Of a stretch of 7,923 bases of DNA, positions 1 to 6,244 are shown piece by piece (within the stretch, counting starts at the first letter, position 1; each line of letters starts with the position of its first letter). Made by a program: the position numbers and the translations under genes. The notes beneath the pieces were generated by a model. It searched no databases and was not told the DNA's origin. It saw only the letters and a program-made list of their open reading frames with translations. Where the stretch lies: NCBI GenBank assembly GCA_904502215.1, contig CAJGDQ010000042.1:1-7923 (forward strand), in the 5' to 3' direction. Source of the DNA: Clostridiaceae bacterium. GTDB lineage: Bacteria > Bacillota > Clostridia > Oscillospirales > Acutalibacteraceae.

Positions 1-260
1 TGCTTAATTAAAGAGTTTTCAAGAATTAAAGCCTCAAACTCACTATCACATACAATATATTCAAAGTCATCAACATTTGAAACCATCTTTTTAACCTTTT
101 CGGTATGCTGATTTCCTGAGCCGAAATACTGAGTAACACGGTTTTTAAGAGCCTTTGCTTTGCCTATATAGATAATTTTGCCGTTTTTATCTTTCATAAT
201 ATAAACGCCAGGTTCCAACGGCAATCTATTCGCCTTTTGCTTTAGTTCTTTAATGTTCAA
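1..260 (-). CDS. uvrC: UvrC, excinuclease ABC subunit C (N-terminal part, cut by window edge)
   Basis: UvrC is the dual-incision nuclease of the UvrABC nucleotide excision repair complex. Only the first 86 codons lie in the window. They form the GIY-YIG nuclease domain responsible for the 3' incision: LPLEPGVYIMKD at residues 13-24 (GVY), IIYIGKAKALKNRV at 29-42 (YIG and the conserved Arg41), and SEFEALILENSLIK at 73-86 with the metal-binding Glu. I chose the TTG at 260 because a purine-rich GAGGGCGGTGA lies just upstream at a workable distance and the peptide then starts MNIKELKQKA, as UvrC proteins usually do. The in-frame ATG at 278 would place that Shine-Dalgarno inside the gene and has none of its own. 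The gene is transcribed divergently from the MBL-fold gene. Family assignment is secure; the start is likely but not certain. Confidence 0.93.
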   Translation of the reverse strand, partial: MNIKELKQKANRLPLEPGVYIMKDKNGKIIYIGKAKALKNRVTQYFGSGNQHTEKVKKMVSNVDDFEYIVCDSEFEALILENSLIK

Positions 261-291
261 AAAAATCACCGCCCTCATTATTTCTATTAGA

Positions 292-320
292 ATAATAACA
301 TATTTTCTTAGTATTTACAA
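292..320 (-). promoter_or_regulatory. Predicted sigma-A promoter for uvrC
   Basis: Read on the minus strand, TTGTAA (-35, 320-315) and TATTAT (-10, 297-292) are separated by 17 bases. The start of transcription would fall about 25 bases before the TTG start codon. The -35 box ends one base away from the -35 box of the opposing promoter. Confidence 0.6.
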
Positions 321-321
321 C

Positions 322-350
322 TTGAAAAATAGCAATAAATATGGTAAAAT
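322..350 (+). promoter_or_regulatory. Predicted sigma-A promoter for the MBL-LOG-tcdA operon
   Basis: TTGAAA (322-327) and TAAAAT (345-350) are separated by 17 bases. Transcription would start near 357, giving a short leader of about 20 bases before the ATG at 378. No terminator or riboswitch fits in so short a leader. Confidence 0.65.
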
Positions 351-377
351 TTATAAAAACTAAAAGGAGTGAGTTAT

Positions 378-1985
378 ATGAAAATTTCTTTTTTGGGCGC
401 CGCTCATGAGGTTACCGGTTCTTGCACTATAATTAACGCTAATGGCAAGATTATTATGATTGACTGCGGAATGGAACAAGGCCCTGATATTTATGAAAAT
501 TGCAGCCTTCCCGTTCTTCCCGCCCAAATAGATTATATTTTACTGACACATTCTCATATTGACCACTCAGGCAAAATTCCTGCTTTGGTTGCTGCAGGAT
601 TTAAAGGTCATATTTATTCCACAGAAGCAACTAAAAAACTCTGTAATATTATGTTGCTTGATTCTGCTCATATTCAGGAATTTGAAGCCAAATGGCGTAA
701 CCGCAAAGCAAAGCGTTCAGGAAAGGGTTTATACGAGCCTCTTTATACGGCTGAGGATGCAAAACTTGCCCTCAAGCAGTTTGTTGGTTGTGAGTATAAC
801 AAAATTTATAAACTTGCAAATGGAATTGAAATTAAATTTATCGATGCTGGTCATTTACTTGGCTCGGCAAGTATAAGTTTGACTGTAACCGAAGCCGGCC
901 AAACCGAAACAATAGTTTTTTCGGGAGATTTAGGAAATCATTCGAGACCATTAATATGCGATCCAGCTCAACCTGATGTTGCTGATTATATTGTAATCGA
1001 ATCAACCTATGGTAATAGATTACATGGTCAGAGGCCAGATTATATTGGTCAATTGACTAATATAATTCAAGAAACCTTCGATATGGGTGGAAATATAATA
1101 ATTCCTTCATTTGCAATTGGCAGAACTCAAGAACTATTGTATTTAATTAGAATAATTAAGGAACAAGGCTTGATACACGGTCATGAAAATTTCCCTGTTT
1201 ATGTTGATAGCCCCTTAGCAGTTGAAGCAACAAATATTTATAGCAGTGATTTATATGATTATTTTGATTCCGAAACCATTGACTTGCTAAAAAAAGGCAT
1301 CAACCCCATTGTTTTCCCAAATCTTAACCTTTCAGTTACAAGTGATGATTCGGTAGCTATAAATATTGATAAAACCCCAAAGATAATACTTTCGGCCAGC
1401 GGAATGTGTGAAGCTGGAAGAATTCGCCATCATCTAAAACATAATTTATGGCGTGAAAACTCAACTATATTGTTTGTTGGTTATCAATCGGTTGGAACTC
1501 TTGGCAGAATTATTATTGAGGGAGCTCAAACGGTTAAACTATTTGGCGAAGAGATTAAGGTTAATGCTAGAATTGAACAGCTTGAAGGTATCAGCGGCCA
1601 TGCTGACAGGGATATGCTTCTTGATTGGATTTCAGGGTTTAAAAAGAAACCAAAGACAATTTTCGTTAATCATGGAAGCGATACTGTTTGCGATGAATTT
1701 GCAGAGTTTATTGAAGAAAAACTCGCAATTAAGGCTATTGCCCCATATAATGGAGCAGAATATGACTTAATTTCAGGAATTTGCTTAGATTCCGGAAATA
1801 AAAATAAAATTGCAAAGCCTTCATTCAAAAATAACAATAAAAAAGAATCTATCGTCTTCAATAGACTTTTCAATGCAGGCCGAAGACTGCTTGCGATTAT
1901 TGAAAGTTATAAGGAAGGCTCTAATAAGGATATTGCAAAATTTGCCGACCAAATCACTTCCCTATGCGATAAATGGGAAAAATAA
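378..1985 (+). CDS. Beta-CASP metallo-beta-lactamase-fold RNase-like protein
   Basis: This 535-residue protein belongs to the CPSF73/TTHA0252-like beta-CASP branch of the MBL fold, enzymes that cut or trim RNA with two zinc ions. Zinc ligands are visible: HSHIDH (58-63), DAGH (156-159) and SGDLG (182-186). The beta-CASP motifs follow: EST (208-210, motif A), GRIRHHLKH (347-355, motif B His) and ISGHAD (405-410, motif C). A His in motif C is the RNA-type variant; DNA-type members have Val. IPSFAIGRTQELL and a terminal NHGSD (431-435) are also typical. Residues after about 470 form a Lys/Asn-rich linker (474-490) and a short helical tail, extra to the core. An alternative GTG at 369 touches the AAGGAG Shine-Dalgarno with no spacing, so I use the ATG at 378. 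It is first in an operon with the LOG and tcdA genes. Its RNA substrate is unknown. Confidence 0.9.
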   Translation: MKISFLGAAHEVTGSCTIINANGKIIMIDCGMEQGPDIYENCSLPVLPAQIDYILLTHSHIDHSGKIPALVAAGFKGHIYSTEATKKLCNIMLLDSAHIQEFEAKWRNRKAKRSGKGLYEPLYTAEDAKLALKQFVGCEYNKIYKLANGIEIKFIDAGHLLGSASISLTVTEAGQTETIVFSGDLGNHSRPLICDPAQPDVADYIVIESTYGNRLHGQRPDYIGQLTNIIQETFDMGGNIIIPSFAIGRTQELLYLIRIIKEQGLIHGHENFPVYVDSPLAVEATNIYSSDLYDYFDSETIDLLKKGINPIVFPNLNLSVTSDDSVAINIDKTPKIILSASGMCEAGRIRHHLKHNLWRENSTILFVGYQSVGTLGRIIIEGAQTVKLFGEEIKVNARIEQLEGISGHADRDMLLDWISGFKKKPKTIFVNHGSDTVCDEFAEFIEEKLAIKAIAPYNGAEYDLISGICLDSGNKNKIAKPSFKNNNKKESIVFNRLFNAGRRLLAIIESYKEGSNKDIAKFADQITSLCDKWEK

Positions 1986-2006
1986 TCTATTAAAGGAGAA
2001 ATATTT

Positions 2007-2588
2007 ATGAAAATTTGTGTATTTGGCGCTGCCAGTTTTGAAATTGATGATAAATATATAAAAGCAACCGAAGAACTCGGTGAGCTTTTGGCTAAACGTG
2101 GTCATTCCCTTGTTTTTGGTGCCGGTGGAAATGGTCTTATGGGCGCTGCCGCTCGAGGAGTTAAAAGAGGCGGCGGTAAAATTGAGGGTGTTATCCCCCA
2201 TTTCTTCCGTGAAGAAACAATTGAAAAAATCTATGATGAATGCGACGAGCTTATCTTCACCGAAACAATGGCTCAAAGAAAAACTAAAATGGAAGATTTG
2301 GCAGATGCATTTGTTATTGTTCCCGGTGGAATTGGAACTTTTGAGGAATTTTTTGAGGTTTTAACCCTTAAACAGTTAGGAAGACATTCTAAACCAATAG
2401 CAATTTTTGATTTTAATGGTTATTATAAAAAACTTAACGAATTTTTAGATTTTTCTATCGAAGAAAAGTTCATAAAGGATAACTGCAAAACTCTATATTC
2501 AACATCCGAAAACCCACTTGAAGTGCTTGAATATATAGAAAATGATAACTGCAAAGTTCTTGATGTTCACGAACTTAAAAAAGGATAA
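2007..2588 (+). CDS. LOG-family (TIGR00730) nucleoside 5'-monophosphate phosphoribohydrolase
   Basis: The 193-residue product is a Rossmann-fold LOG-like protein of usual family length. Characterised relatives (plant and bacterial LOG) release the base from cytokinin riboside monophosphates or AMP, giving ribose 5-phosphate; in most bacteria the physiological substrate is unknown. Visible motifs are FGAGGNGLMGAAARG (37-51), the MAQRK substrate-binding segment (88-92) and the catalytic PGGIGTFEE signature (106-114). The start at ATG 2007 is supported by AAAGGAG at 1991-1997. It begins 21 bases after the beta-CASP gene and ends 3 bases before the tcdA start, so the three are very likely co-transcribed. 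Older databases label such proteins 'lysine decarboxylase' because of a misread PGGxGTxxE motif; that label should not be used. Family is clear; in vivo substrate is not. Confidence 0.92.
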   Translation: MKICVFGAASFEIDDKYIKATEELGELLAKRGHSLVFGAGGNGLMGAAARGVKRGGGKIEGVIPHFFREETIEKIYDECDELIFTETMAQRKTKMEDLADAFVIVPGGIGTFEEFFEVLTLKQLGRHSKPIAIFDFNGYYKKLNEFLDFSIEEKFIKDNCKTLYSTSENPLEVLEYIENDNCKVLDVHELKKG

Positions 2589-2591
2589 TTT

Positions 2592-3290
2592 ATGGATAAT
2601 CAGTTTAAAAGAACCGAGATGTTAATAGGCGAAAATGCACTAAATAAGCTTAAAAACTGCCGTGTTGCTGTGTTTGGTATCGGCGGTGTTGGCGGTATTT
2701 GTGCAGAAGCGCTTGTTCGCTCGGGTATAGGCACTTTAGATATTGTTGATAATGATATTGTTGATATAACTAATCTTAACCGCCAAATTATCGCAACCCA
2801 CAAAACAGTTGGCAAAAATAAGGTTGATGTATTTGAAGAAAGAGCAAAGGAAATTAATCCCGAAGTAATCATTAACAAGCATAATTTCTTCTTTTCAAAG
2901 GACACCTCTTCCCTATTTGATTTTAGAAATTATGATTATGTTATTGATGCTATTGATAGTGTTTCTTCCAAGCTAGAGCTTGTTTTGAAATCACAAGAGG
3001 CAAACACTCCTATCATCAGTTCTATGGGAACGGGCAACAAATTAAATGCCGCCGATTTAGAGGTTACTGATATTTATAAAACCTCGGTTTGTCCGCTTGC
3101 TCGTGTTATGAGATATGAGCTTAAAAAACTTGGTGTTAAAAAGCTCAAAGTGGTTTATTCAAAGGAAGAACCAATTAAATCAGCAGTTGATGAAAATGGA
3201 AAATCTATTCCTGCAAGCTCTTCATTTGTTCCAACTGCCGCAGGGCTTATAATTGCAGGCGAGGTTATTAAAGACCTAATTAAAGGTTGA
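2592..3290 (+). CDS. tcdA: TcdA-like tRNA threonylcarbamoyladenosine dehydratase (ThiF/MoeB E1 fold)
   Basis: The 232-residue protein is an E1-type ATP-dependent enzyme of the CsdL/TcdA branch, which cyclises t6A37 to ct6A in tRNAs reading ANN codons. The adenylation fold shows the dinucleotide loop GIGGVGG (29-35), VDNDIVDITNLNRQ (52-65) with the ATP-contacting Asp and Arg, Lys77 in VGKNKVDV, and DAID (119-122). MGTGNK (145-150), CPLARVMRYELKK (167-179) and the SSSFVPTAAG segment (209-218) are TcdA-like rather than MoeB- or ThiF-like: there is no C-terminal rhodanese and no CxxC zinc pairs. It is somewhat shorter than the E. coli protein. AAGG near 2581 is its Shine-Dalgarno, overlapping the end of the LOG gene, so translation may be coupled. 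Its stop codon lies within the -35 box of the folT promoter. Confidence 0.88.
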   Translation: MDNQFKRTEMLIGENALNKLKNCRVAVFGIGGVGGICAEALVRSGIGTLDIVDNDIVDITNLNRQIIATHKTVGKNKVDVFEERAKEINPEVIINKHNFFFSKDTSSLFDFRNYDYVIDAIDSVSSKLELVLKSQEANTPIISSMGTGNKLNAADLEVTDIYKTSVCPLARVMRYELKKLGVKKLKVVYSKEEPIKSAVDENGKSIPASSSFVPTAAGLIIAGEVIKDLIKG

Positions 3291-3314
3291 CAAAAATTAA
3301 TTCTTGTATATAAT
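3287..3314 (+). promoter_or_regulatory. Consensus sigma-A promoter for the THF riboswitch-folT transcript
   Basis: TTGACA (3287-3292) and TATAAT (3309-3314) are both perfect consensus boxes, with a 16-base spacer. Transcription should start near 3321, only about seven bases before the first paired base of the riboswitch. The tcdA stop codon TGA (3288-3290) lies inside the -35 box, and I see no terminator between tcdA and this point, so some upstream read-through is possible. Confidence 0.85.
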
Positions 3315-3327
3315 TAACTTATATTTT

Positions 3328-3423
3328 GCAGAGTAGACAGTTTTGCGTTAAGTGCTTATCGGACGGGGAGTTGCCGATAGGACGAAGGTTTTTTTCCACG
3401 GTTTAACTGTCGCATCCCGCTGC
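3328..3423 (+). ncRNA. Tetrahydrofolate (THF) riboswitch aptamer
   Basis: The conserved blocks of the THF-I riboswitch appear in order: GAGTAGA (3331-3337), GCGTTAAGTG (3345-3354), a G-rich L3 loop, ACGAA (3382-3386), CACGGT (3397-3402) and GCATCCCGCTGC (3412-3423). P1 is GCAG 3328-3331 with CTGC 3420-3423. P2 is GACAGTT 3336-3342 with AACTGTC 3405-3411. P3 is 3355-3362 with 3374-3381 (8 bp, one G-U). A pseudoknot pairs GGGA 3366-3369 with TCCC 3415-3418, as in the known fold. The aptamer binds reduced folates and, in known examples, lowers expression of folate transport genes. The downstream gene is a FolT-type transporter, which agrees. The small GG/CC hairpin at 3387-3397 carries an unusual all-U loop. 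Confidence 0.95.
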
Positions 3424-3480
3424 CGATTAATATTGAAGTTTAAAGCCTCTTATTATTCGGAAACAACGGGTAATAGGAGG
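3423..3480 (+). promoter_or_regulatory. folT expression platform: RBS-sequestering hairpin and competing anti-sequestor
   Basis: The Shine-Dalgarno AGGAGG (3475-3480, 8 bases before the ATG) is the 3' arm of a hairpin pairing 3446-3459 with 3467-3480: 14 bp including three G-U, loop 3460-3466. No U-tract follows, so this should act on translation rather than termination. CCGATTAATA (3423-3432), directly abutting P1, can instead pair with TATTATTCGG (3451-3460) with one mismatch, which breaks the sequestering stem and frees the RBS. C3423 is shared by P1 and the anti-sequestor, so ligand-stabilised P1 should favour the closed RBS. The pairings are visible; the switching mechanism is inferred. 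Confidence 0.75.
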
Positions 3481-3488
3481 TTATTTTT

Positions 3489-4031
3489 ATGAAAAATGGT
3501 ATTGTTAAAAAAATTAGTATTTGTTCTATGCTCGCAGCTCTCTTCGTTGCGCTGGAACTGCTCTCTTCAACCTTTGGTAAAATAGCTTTTTTAGATGGCT
3601 ATCAAATCCCGATTAGTTGTTTTCCGTTAATTATTGCGGCGATGCTTTTTGGTGTTGAATGGAGTTTCGCAACAGCAGTTGTTGGTTCATTCATCTCCCA
3701 AATTCCTTTTGGTATATCTTGGAATACTATAATTTGGATGATACCAACCATTGCTTATGCTTTATCTATAGCAATTCTATATAAACTATTACCAAAAAAA
3801 GAAAATAGAATTATTCTTTCAATTGAATTATTTATTTCATCTATAATTTTATCAACTCTAAACATTGGTGCATCTTATATTAGCAATTGGATAACAAGCG
3901 GTAAGGCTGTTGCTAATTTAATAGCATTATTTGCTTCTTTGAAACTTGTTGGAGGAATAATATTTGCTATTATTTTCGCTGTGATCGTTCCCCCAATTGT
4001 TGTTAAAATTAAAAAAATTATTAAAATTTAG
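3489..4031 (+). CDS. folT: FolT-type ECF transporter S component (folate uptake)
   Basis: This 180-residue membrane protein looks like the substrate-binding S component of a group II ECF transporter, which works with the shared EcfA-EcfA'-EcfT module encoded elsewhere. It has about six hydrophobic segments (roughly residues 9-27, 40-56, 58-72, 79-101, 107-130, 141-173), fitting the ECF S-component fold. A17-xxx-A21 in the first segment matches the AxxxA-type motif used by S components to dock with EcfT. The LDGYQIPISCFPLIIAAMLFG region resembles folate-family ECF S proteins. Specificity for folate is supported mainly by the THF riboswitch in its leader, which is the usual partner of folT. AGGAGG eight bases upstream fixes the ATG at 3489. 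No energy-coupling genes are in the window. A different vitamin substrate would be possible from the protein alone. Confidence 0.88.
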   Translation: MKNGIVKKISICSMLAALFVALELLSSTFGKIAFLDGYQIPISCFPLIIAAMLFGVEWSFATAVVGSFISQIPFGISWNTIIWMIPTIAYALSIAILYKLLPKKENRIILSIELFISSIILSTLNIGASYISNWITSGKAVANLIALFASLKLVGGIIFAIIFAVIVPPIVVKIKKIIKI

Positions 4032-4041
4032 GTAAAAAAAT

Positions 4042-4221
4042 ATGGCTAAGGAAAAAAGATTTATTAAGGTTTATTCTGAGGGACTTGGTGTTAACGAAAT
4101 ATGGGTTGATACCCAAACAGGTGTTAACTACTTATACCATAACTCAGGTTATGGTGGAGGCCTCACTCCCCTTTTAGATTCAAACGGAAAGCCTGTTGTA
4201 ACATCAACAATAAATAAATAA
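4042..4221 (+). CDS. DUF6440 family small protein
   Basis: A 59-codon gene starting at ATG 4042 encodes MAKEKRFIKVYSEGLGVNEI followed by WVDTQTGVNYLYHNSGYGGG and LTPLLDSNGKPVV. The pattern RFIKVYSEG, WVDTxTGVNYL, GYGGGLTPLLDxxGKPVV is the one I associate with DUF6440, a small soluble family of unknown function in Firmicutes. There is no signal peptide or membrane segment. It begins 10 bases after the folT stop codon, with a modest Shine-Dalgarno (TAGGT) formed around that stop, and is followed directly by a strong terminator, so it is the last gene of the THF-riboswitch transcript. The DxxTGVNYL and GGLTPLLDxxGKP strings are also common in many small Firmicutes proteins made of beta strands. 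Its existence as a gene is well supported; its function is unknown. Confidence 0.88.
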   Translation: MAKEKRFIKVYSEGLGVNEIWVDTQTGVNYLYHNSGYGGGLTPLLDSNGKPVVTSTINK

Positions 4222-4224
4222 AAC

Positions 4225-4252
4225 AAACCCCGTATCACACGATACGGGGTTT
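4225..4252. terminator. Bidirectional intrinsic terminator between DUF6440 and groEL
   Basis: AAACCCCGTATC (4225-4236) and GATACGGGGTTT (4241-4252) form a perfect 12-bp hairpin with an ACAC loop. On the plus strand it runs into TTTAATTTT; on the minus strand it runs into TTTGTTTTATTTATTT. It sits between two convergent genes (stops at 4221 and 4257), so it can end both transcripts. Confidence 0.93.
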
Positions 4253-4256
4253 AATT

Positions 4257-5885
4257 TTAATACATACCGCCAGCTTGAGCCGCAACTGCATTAGCAGCTG
4301 CGATATCCTCAGGCTTATCAGCGATTAAGCTTTCGGTTGTTAGCACCATAGCGGCAACCGAAGCCGCATTTTCAAGTGCTGAACGGGTAACTTTTGTCGG
4401 ATCGACGATACCAGCCTCTAACATATCGCAATAAATCTCTTTATAAGCATCAAAGCCATAATTGATTTTTCCGCTTTCGATGATTTTATCGATAATTACC
4501 GAACCTTCAAGACCGGAGTTAAAAGCTATTTGACGAATAGGAGCTTCTAAAGATTTAAGAACTATTGCAACACCTGTTTTCTCATCACCATCGGTTTCCT
4601 CAAGTAATGCTTTAACCGCAGGAATAGCGTTAATTAAAGCAACACCGCCGCCTGCAACAATTCCCTCTTCAACTGCAGCCTTTGTTGCTGAAAGAGCATC
4701 TTCAATGCGAAGTTTTTTCTCTTTCATCTCAATTTCGGTTGCAGCTCCAACCTTGATTACAGCCACACCGCCCGCAAGCTTTGCGAGTCTTTCCTGAAGC
4801 TTTTCTCTGTCAAAATCAGAGGTTGTAACAGCTAATTCGTTTCTGATTTGAGCGATTCTATCCTTGATATAAACAGTTTCTCCGGCACCATCAACAATAA
4901 TAGTGTTTTCCTTGGAAACTTTAATCTGACGGGCTCTTCCTAACTGAGCAAGATTTGTATCCTTAAGCTCTAGCCCTAACTCCTCAGAGATAACCTCGCC
5001 ACCGGTTAGAATTGCGATATCTCTAAGCATTTCTTTTCTTCTATCGCCAAAGCCCGGAGCCTTAACAGCAACGCAGGTGAAGGTTCCGCGGAGTTTATTA
5101 ACAATAAGGGTTGAAAGGGCTTCACCCTCGATATCCTCAGCGATTATTAAAAGCTTTTTGCCTGCTTGAACAATTTGCTCTAAAAGGGGTAAAATCTCCT
5201 GAATATTGGAAATTTTCTTATCGGTTATAAGGATTAAAGCATCATCAAGAATAGCTTCCATTTTATCAGTATCGGTTGCCATATATGGAGTGATATATCC
5301 TCTATCGAACTGCATACCTTCAACAACCTCAGAATAGGTTTCAGCGGTTTTTGATTCCTCAACAGTTATAACACCATCAGCAGTTACTTTGCCCATTGCC
5401 TCAGCAATAAGATTACCGATAATCTCGTCGCCTGAAGAAACGGTTGCAACCCTTGCTATATCCTCGTTTCCGCTAACCTTTTTAGAGTTTGCAATAACGG
5501 TTTTGGTTGCAATTTCAACAGCATTCTTAATACCCTTTTTAACAACCATTGGATTAGCGCCTGCGGCAACATTTTTCATACCCTCGTTGATAAGAGCCTG
5601 AGCTAAAACAGTTGCGGTTGTTGTGCCATCGCCGGCAGCATCATTAGTCTTAACCGAAACCTCTTTAACAAGCTGAGCACCCATATTTTCAAAGGGGTCA
5701 TCAAGCTCGATTTCCTTAGCAATAGTAACGCCGTCATTAGTTATAAGCGGAGAACCATATTTCTTATCAAGAACAACATTTCTACCCTTAGGTCCAAGTG
5801 TTACCTTAACTGCATTTGCAAGCTTATCAACACCTGCCTGCAAGGACTTACGTGCATCTTCACCAAATATAATATTTTTAGCCAT
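4257..5885 (-). CDS. groL: GroEL (60 kDa chaperonin, Cpn60)
   Basis: The 542-residue protein is the large chaperonin subunit, which forms a double seven-membered ring and folds client proteins with ATP and the GroES lid in the cytoplasm. It is full length. Visible features include VTLGPKGRNVVLD (28-40), the nucleotide site NDAAGDGTTTATVLA (81-95) with Asp86 equivalent to E. coli Asp87, the apical-domain segment APGFGDRRKEML (276-287), IEDALSATKAA (394-404) with the catalytic Asp396, the Cpn60 signature AAVEEGIVAGGG (403-414), and VDPTKVTRSALENAASVA near the end. The C-terminal tail is only AAQAGGMY, lacking the repeated GGM run found in many GroELs. It follows groES by 15 bases, with Shine-Dalgarno AGGTGA in that gap. 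Expression should come from the groES promoter; no separate promoter is seen. Confidence 0.99.
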   Translation of the reverse strand: MAKNIIFGEDARKSLQAGVDKLANAVKVTLGPKGRNVVLDKKYGSPLITNDGVTIAKEIELDDPFENMGAQLVKEVSVKTNDAAGDGTTTATVLAQALINEGMKNVAAGANPMVVKKGIKNAVEIATKTVIANSKKVSGNEDIARVATVSSGDEIIGNLIAEAMGKVTADGVITVEESKTAETYSEVVEGMQFDRGYITPYMATDTDKMEAILDDALILITDKKISNIQEILPLLEQIVQAGKKLLIIAEDIEGEALSTLIVNKLRGTFTCVAVKAPGFGDRRKEMLRDIAILTGGEVISEELGLELKDTNLAQLGRARQIKVSKENTIIVDGAGETVYIKDRIAQIRNELAVTTSDFDREKLQERLAKLAGGVAVIKVGAATEIEMKEKKLRIEDALSATKAAVEEGIVAGGGVALINAIPAVKALLEETDGDEKTGVAIVLKSLEAPIRQIAFNSGLEGSVIIDKIIESGKINYGFDAYKEIYCDMLEAGIVDPTKVTRSALENAASVAAMVLTTESLIADKPEDIAAANAVAAQAGGMY

Positions 5886-5900
5886 TTATATCACCTAACC

Positions 5901-6185
5901 TTATTCAACAATTGCCAATATATCAGACTGACGAAGAATTGAATATTCTTCACCATCAAGCTTAATATCAGTGCCTGCATATTTAGCGGCGATAACCTTA
6001 TCGCCAACCTTAACAGTCATTTTAATTTCCTTGCCATCAACCATACCGCCGGGGCCAACAGCAACTACAACTGCAACCTGTGGTTTTTCCTTAGCGGCAG
6101 AGGTTAAAACTATACCGCTCTTTGTTGTTTCTTCTGCCTCAGTTGCCTTTATAACAACATTATCAGCTAAAGGTTTAATATTCAT
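5901..6185 (-). CDS. groS: GroES (10 kDa co-chaperonin, Cpn10)
   Basis: The 94-residue protein forms the heptameric lid of the GroEL chamber. It begins MNIKPLADNVVIKATEAEE, matching the Cpn10 N-terminus. The mobile loop that docks on GroEL is at about 18-35 (TTKSGIVLTSAAKEKPQ) with the Ile-Val-Leu contact at 25-27. VVAVGPGG (40-47), VGDKVIAAKYAGTDIKLDGEEYSIL (60-84) and the closing SDILAIVE complete the fold at normal length. The roof hairpin region carries GGMVDGKEIK. A strong Shine-Dalgarno GGAGGAG (6197-6191) fixes the ATG at 6185. It is the first gene of the groES-groEL operon. The leader and promoter region shows no CIRCE operator, which is unusual for a Firmicutes groESL. Confidence 0.98.
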   Translation of the reverse strand: MNIKPLADNVVIKATEAEETTKSGIVLTSAAKEKPQVAVVVAVGPGGMVDGKEIKMTVKVGDKVIAAKYAGTDIKLDGEEYSILRQSDILAIVE

Positions 6186-6214
6186 TAAAACTCCTCCAAA
6201 AAGATATTGAAAAT

Positions 6215-6243
6215 ATAATATAACAAAATTTATAAAAAATCAA
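6215..6243 (-). promoter_or_regulatory. groS: Predicted sigma-A promoter for groES-groEL
   Basis: On the minus strand TTGATT (-35, 6243-6238) and TATTAT (-10, 6220-6215) are spaced by 17 bases, placing the start of transcription near 6207, about 20 bases before the ATG. No TTAGCACTC-N9-GAGTGCTAA (CIRCE) and no CtsR-type heptamer repeat is present between the start codon and the upstream gene. Confidence 0.6.
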
Positions 6244-6244
6244 T

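Noticed and set aside
369..377. GTG start at 369 for the beta-CASP gene
   Set aside because: The AAGGAG Shine-Dalgarno ends at 368, leaving no spacing; the ATG at 378 has proper spacing and gives the family-typical MKISFLGAAHEVTGS start.
1962..2276. 104-residue minus-strand ORF across the LOG gene start
   Set aside because: Antisense shadow of the beta-CASP end and LOG start, with no recognisable domain or Shine-Dalgarno.
2600..2905. 101-residue minus-strand ORF within tcdA
   Set aside because: Fully antisense to conserved E1 motifs; low-complexity Ser/Thr/Pro-rich product.
3355..3395. P3 hairpin plus U7 run in the THF aptamer read as an intrinsic terminator
   Set aside because: The U-run starts 7 bases after the hairpin and both lie inside conserved aptamer elements, so termination there is unlikely.
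5971..6210. 79-residue plus-strand ORF over groES
   Set aside because: It is antisense to a complete GroES with strong codon constraint and has no family resemblance.
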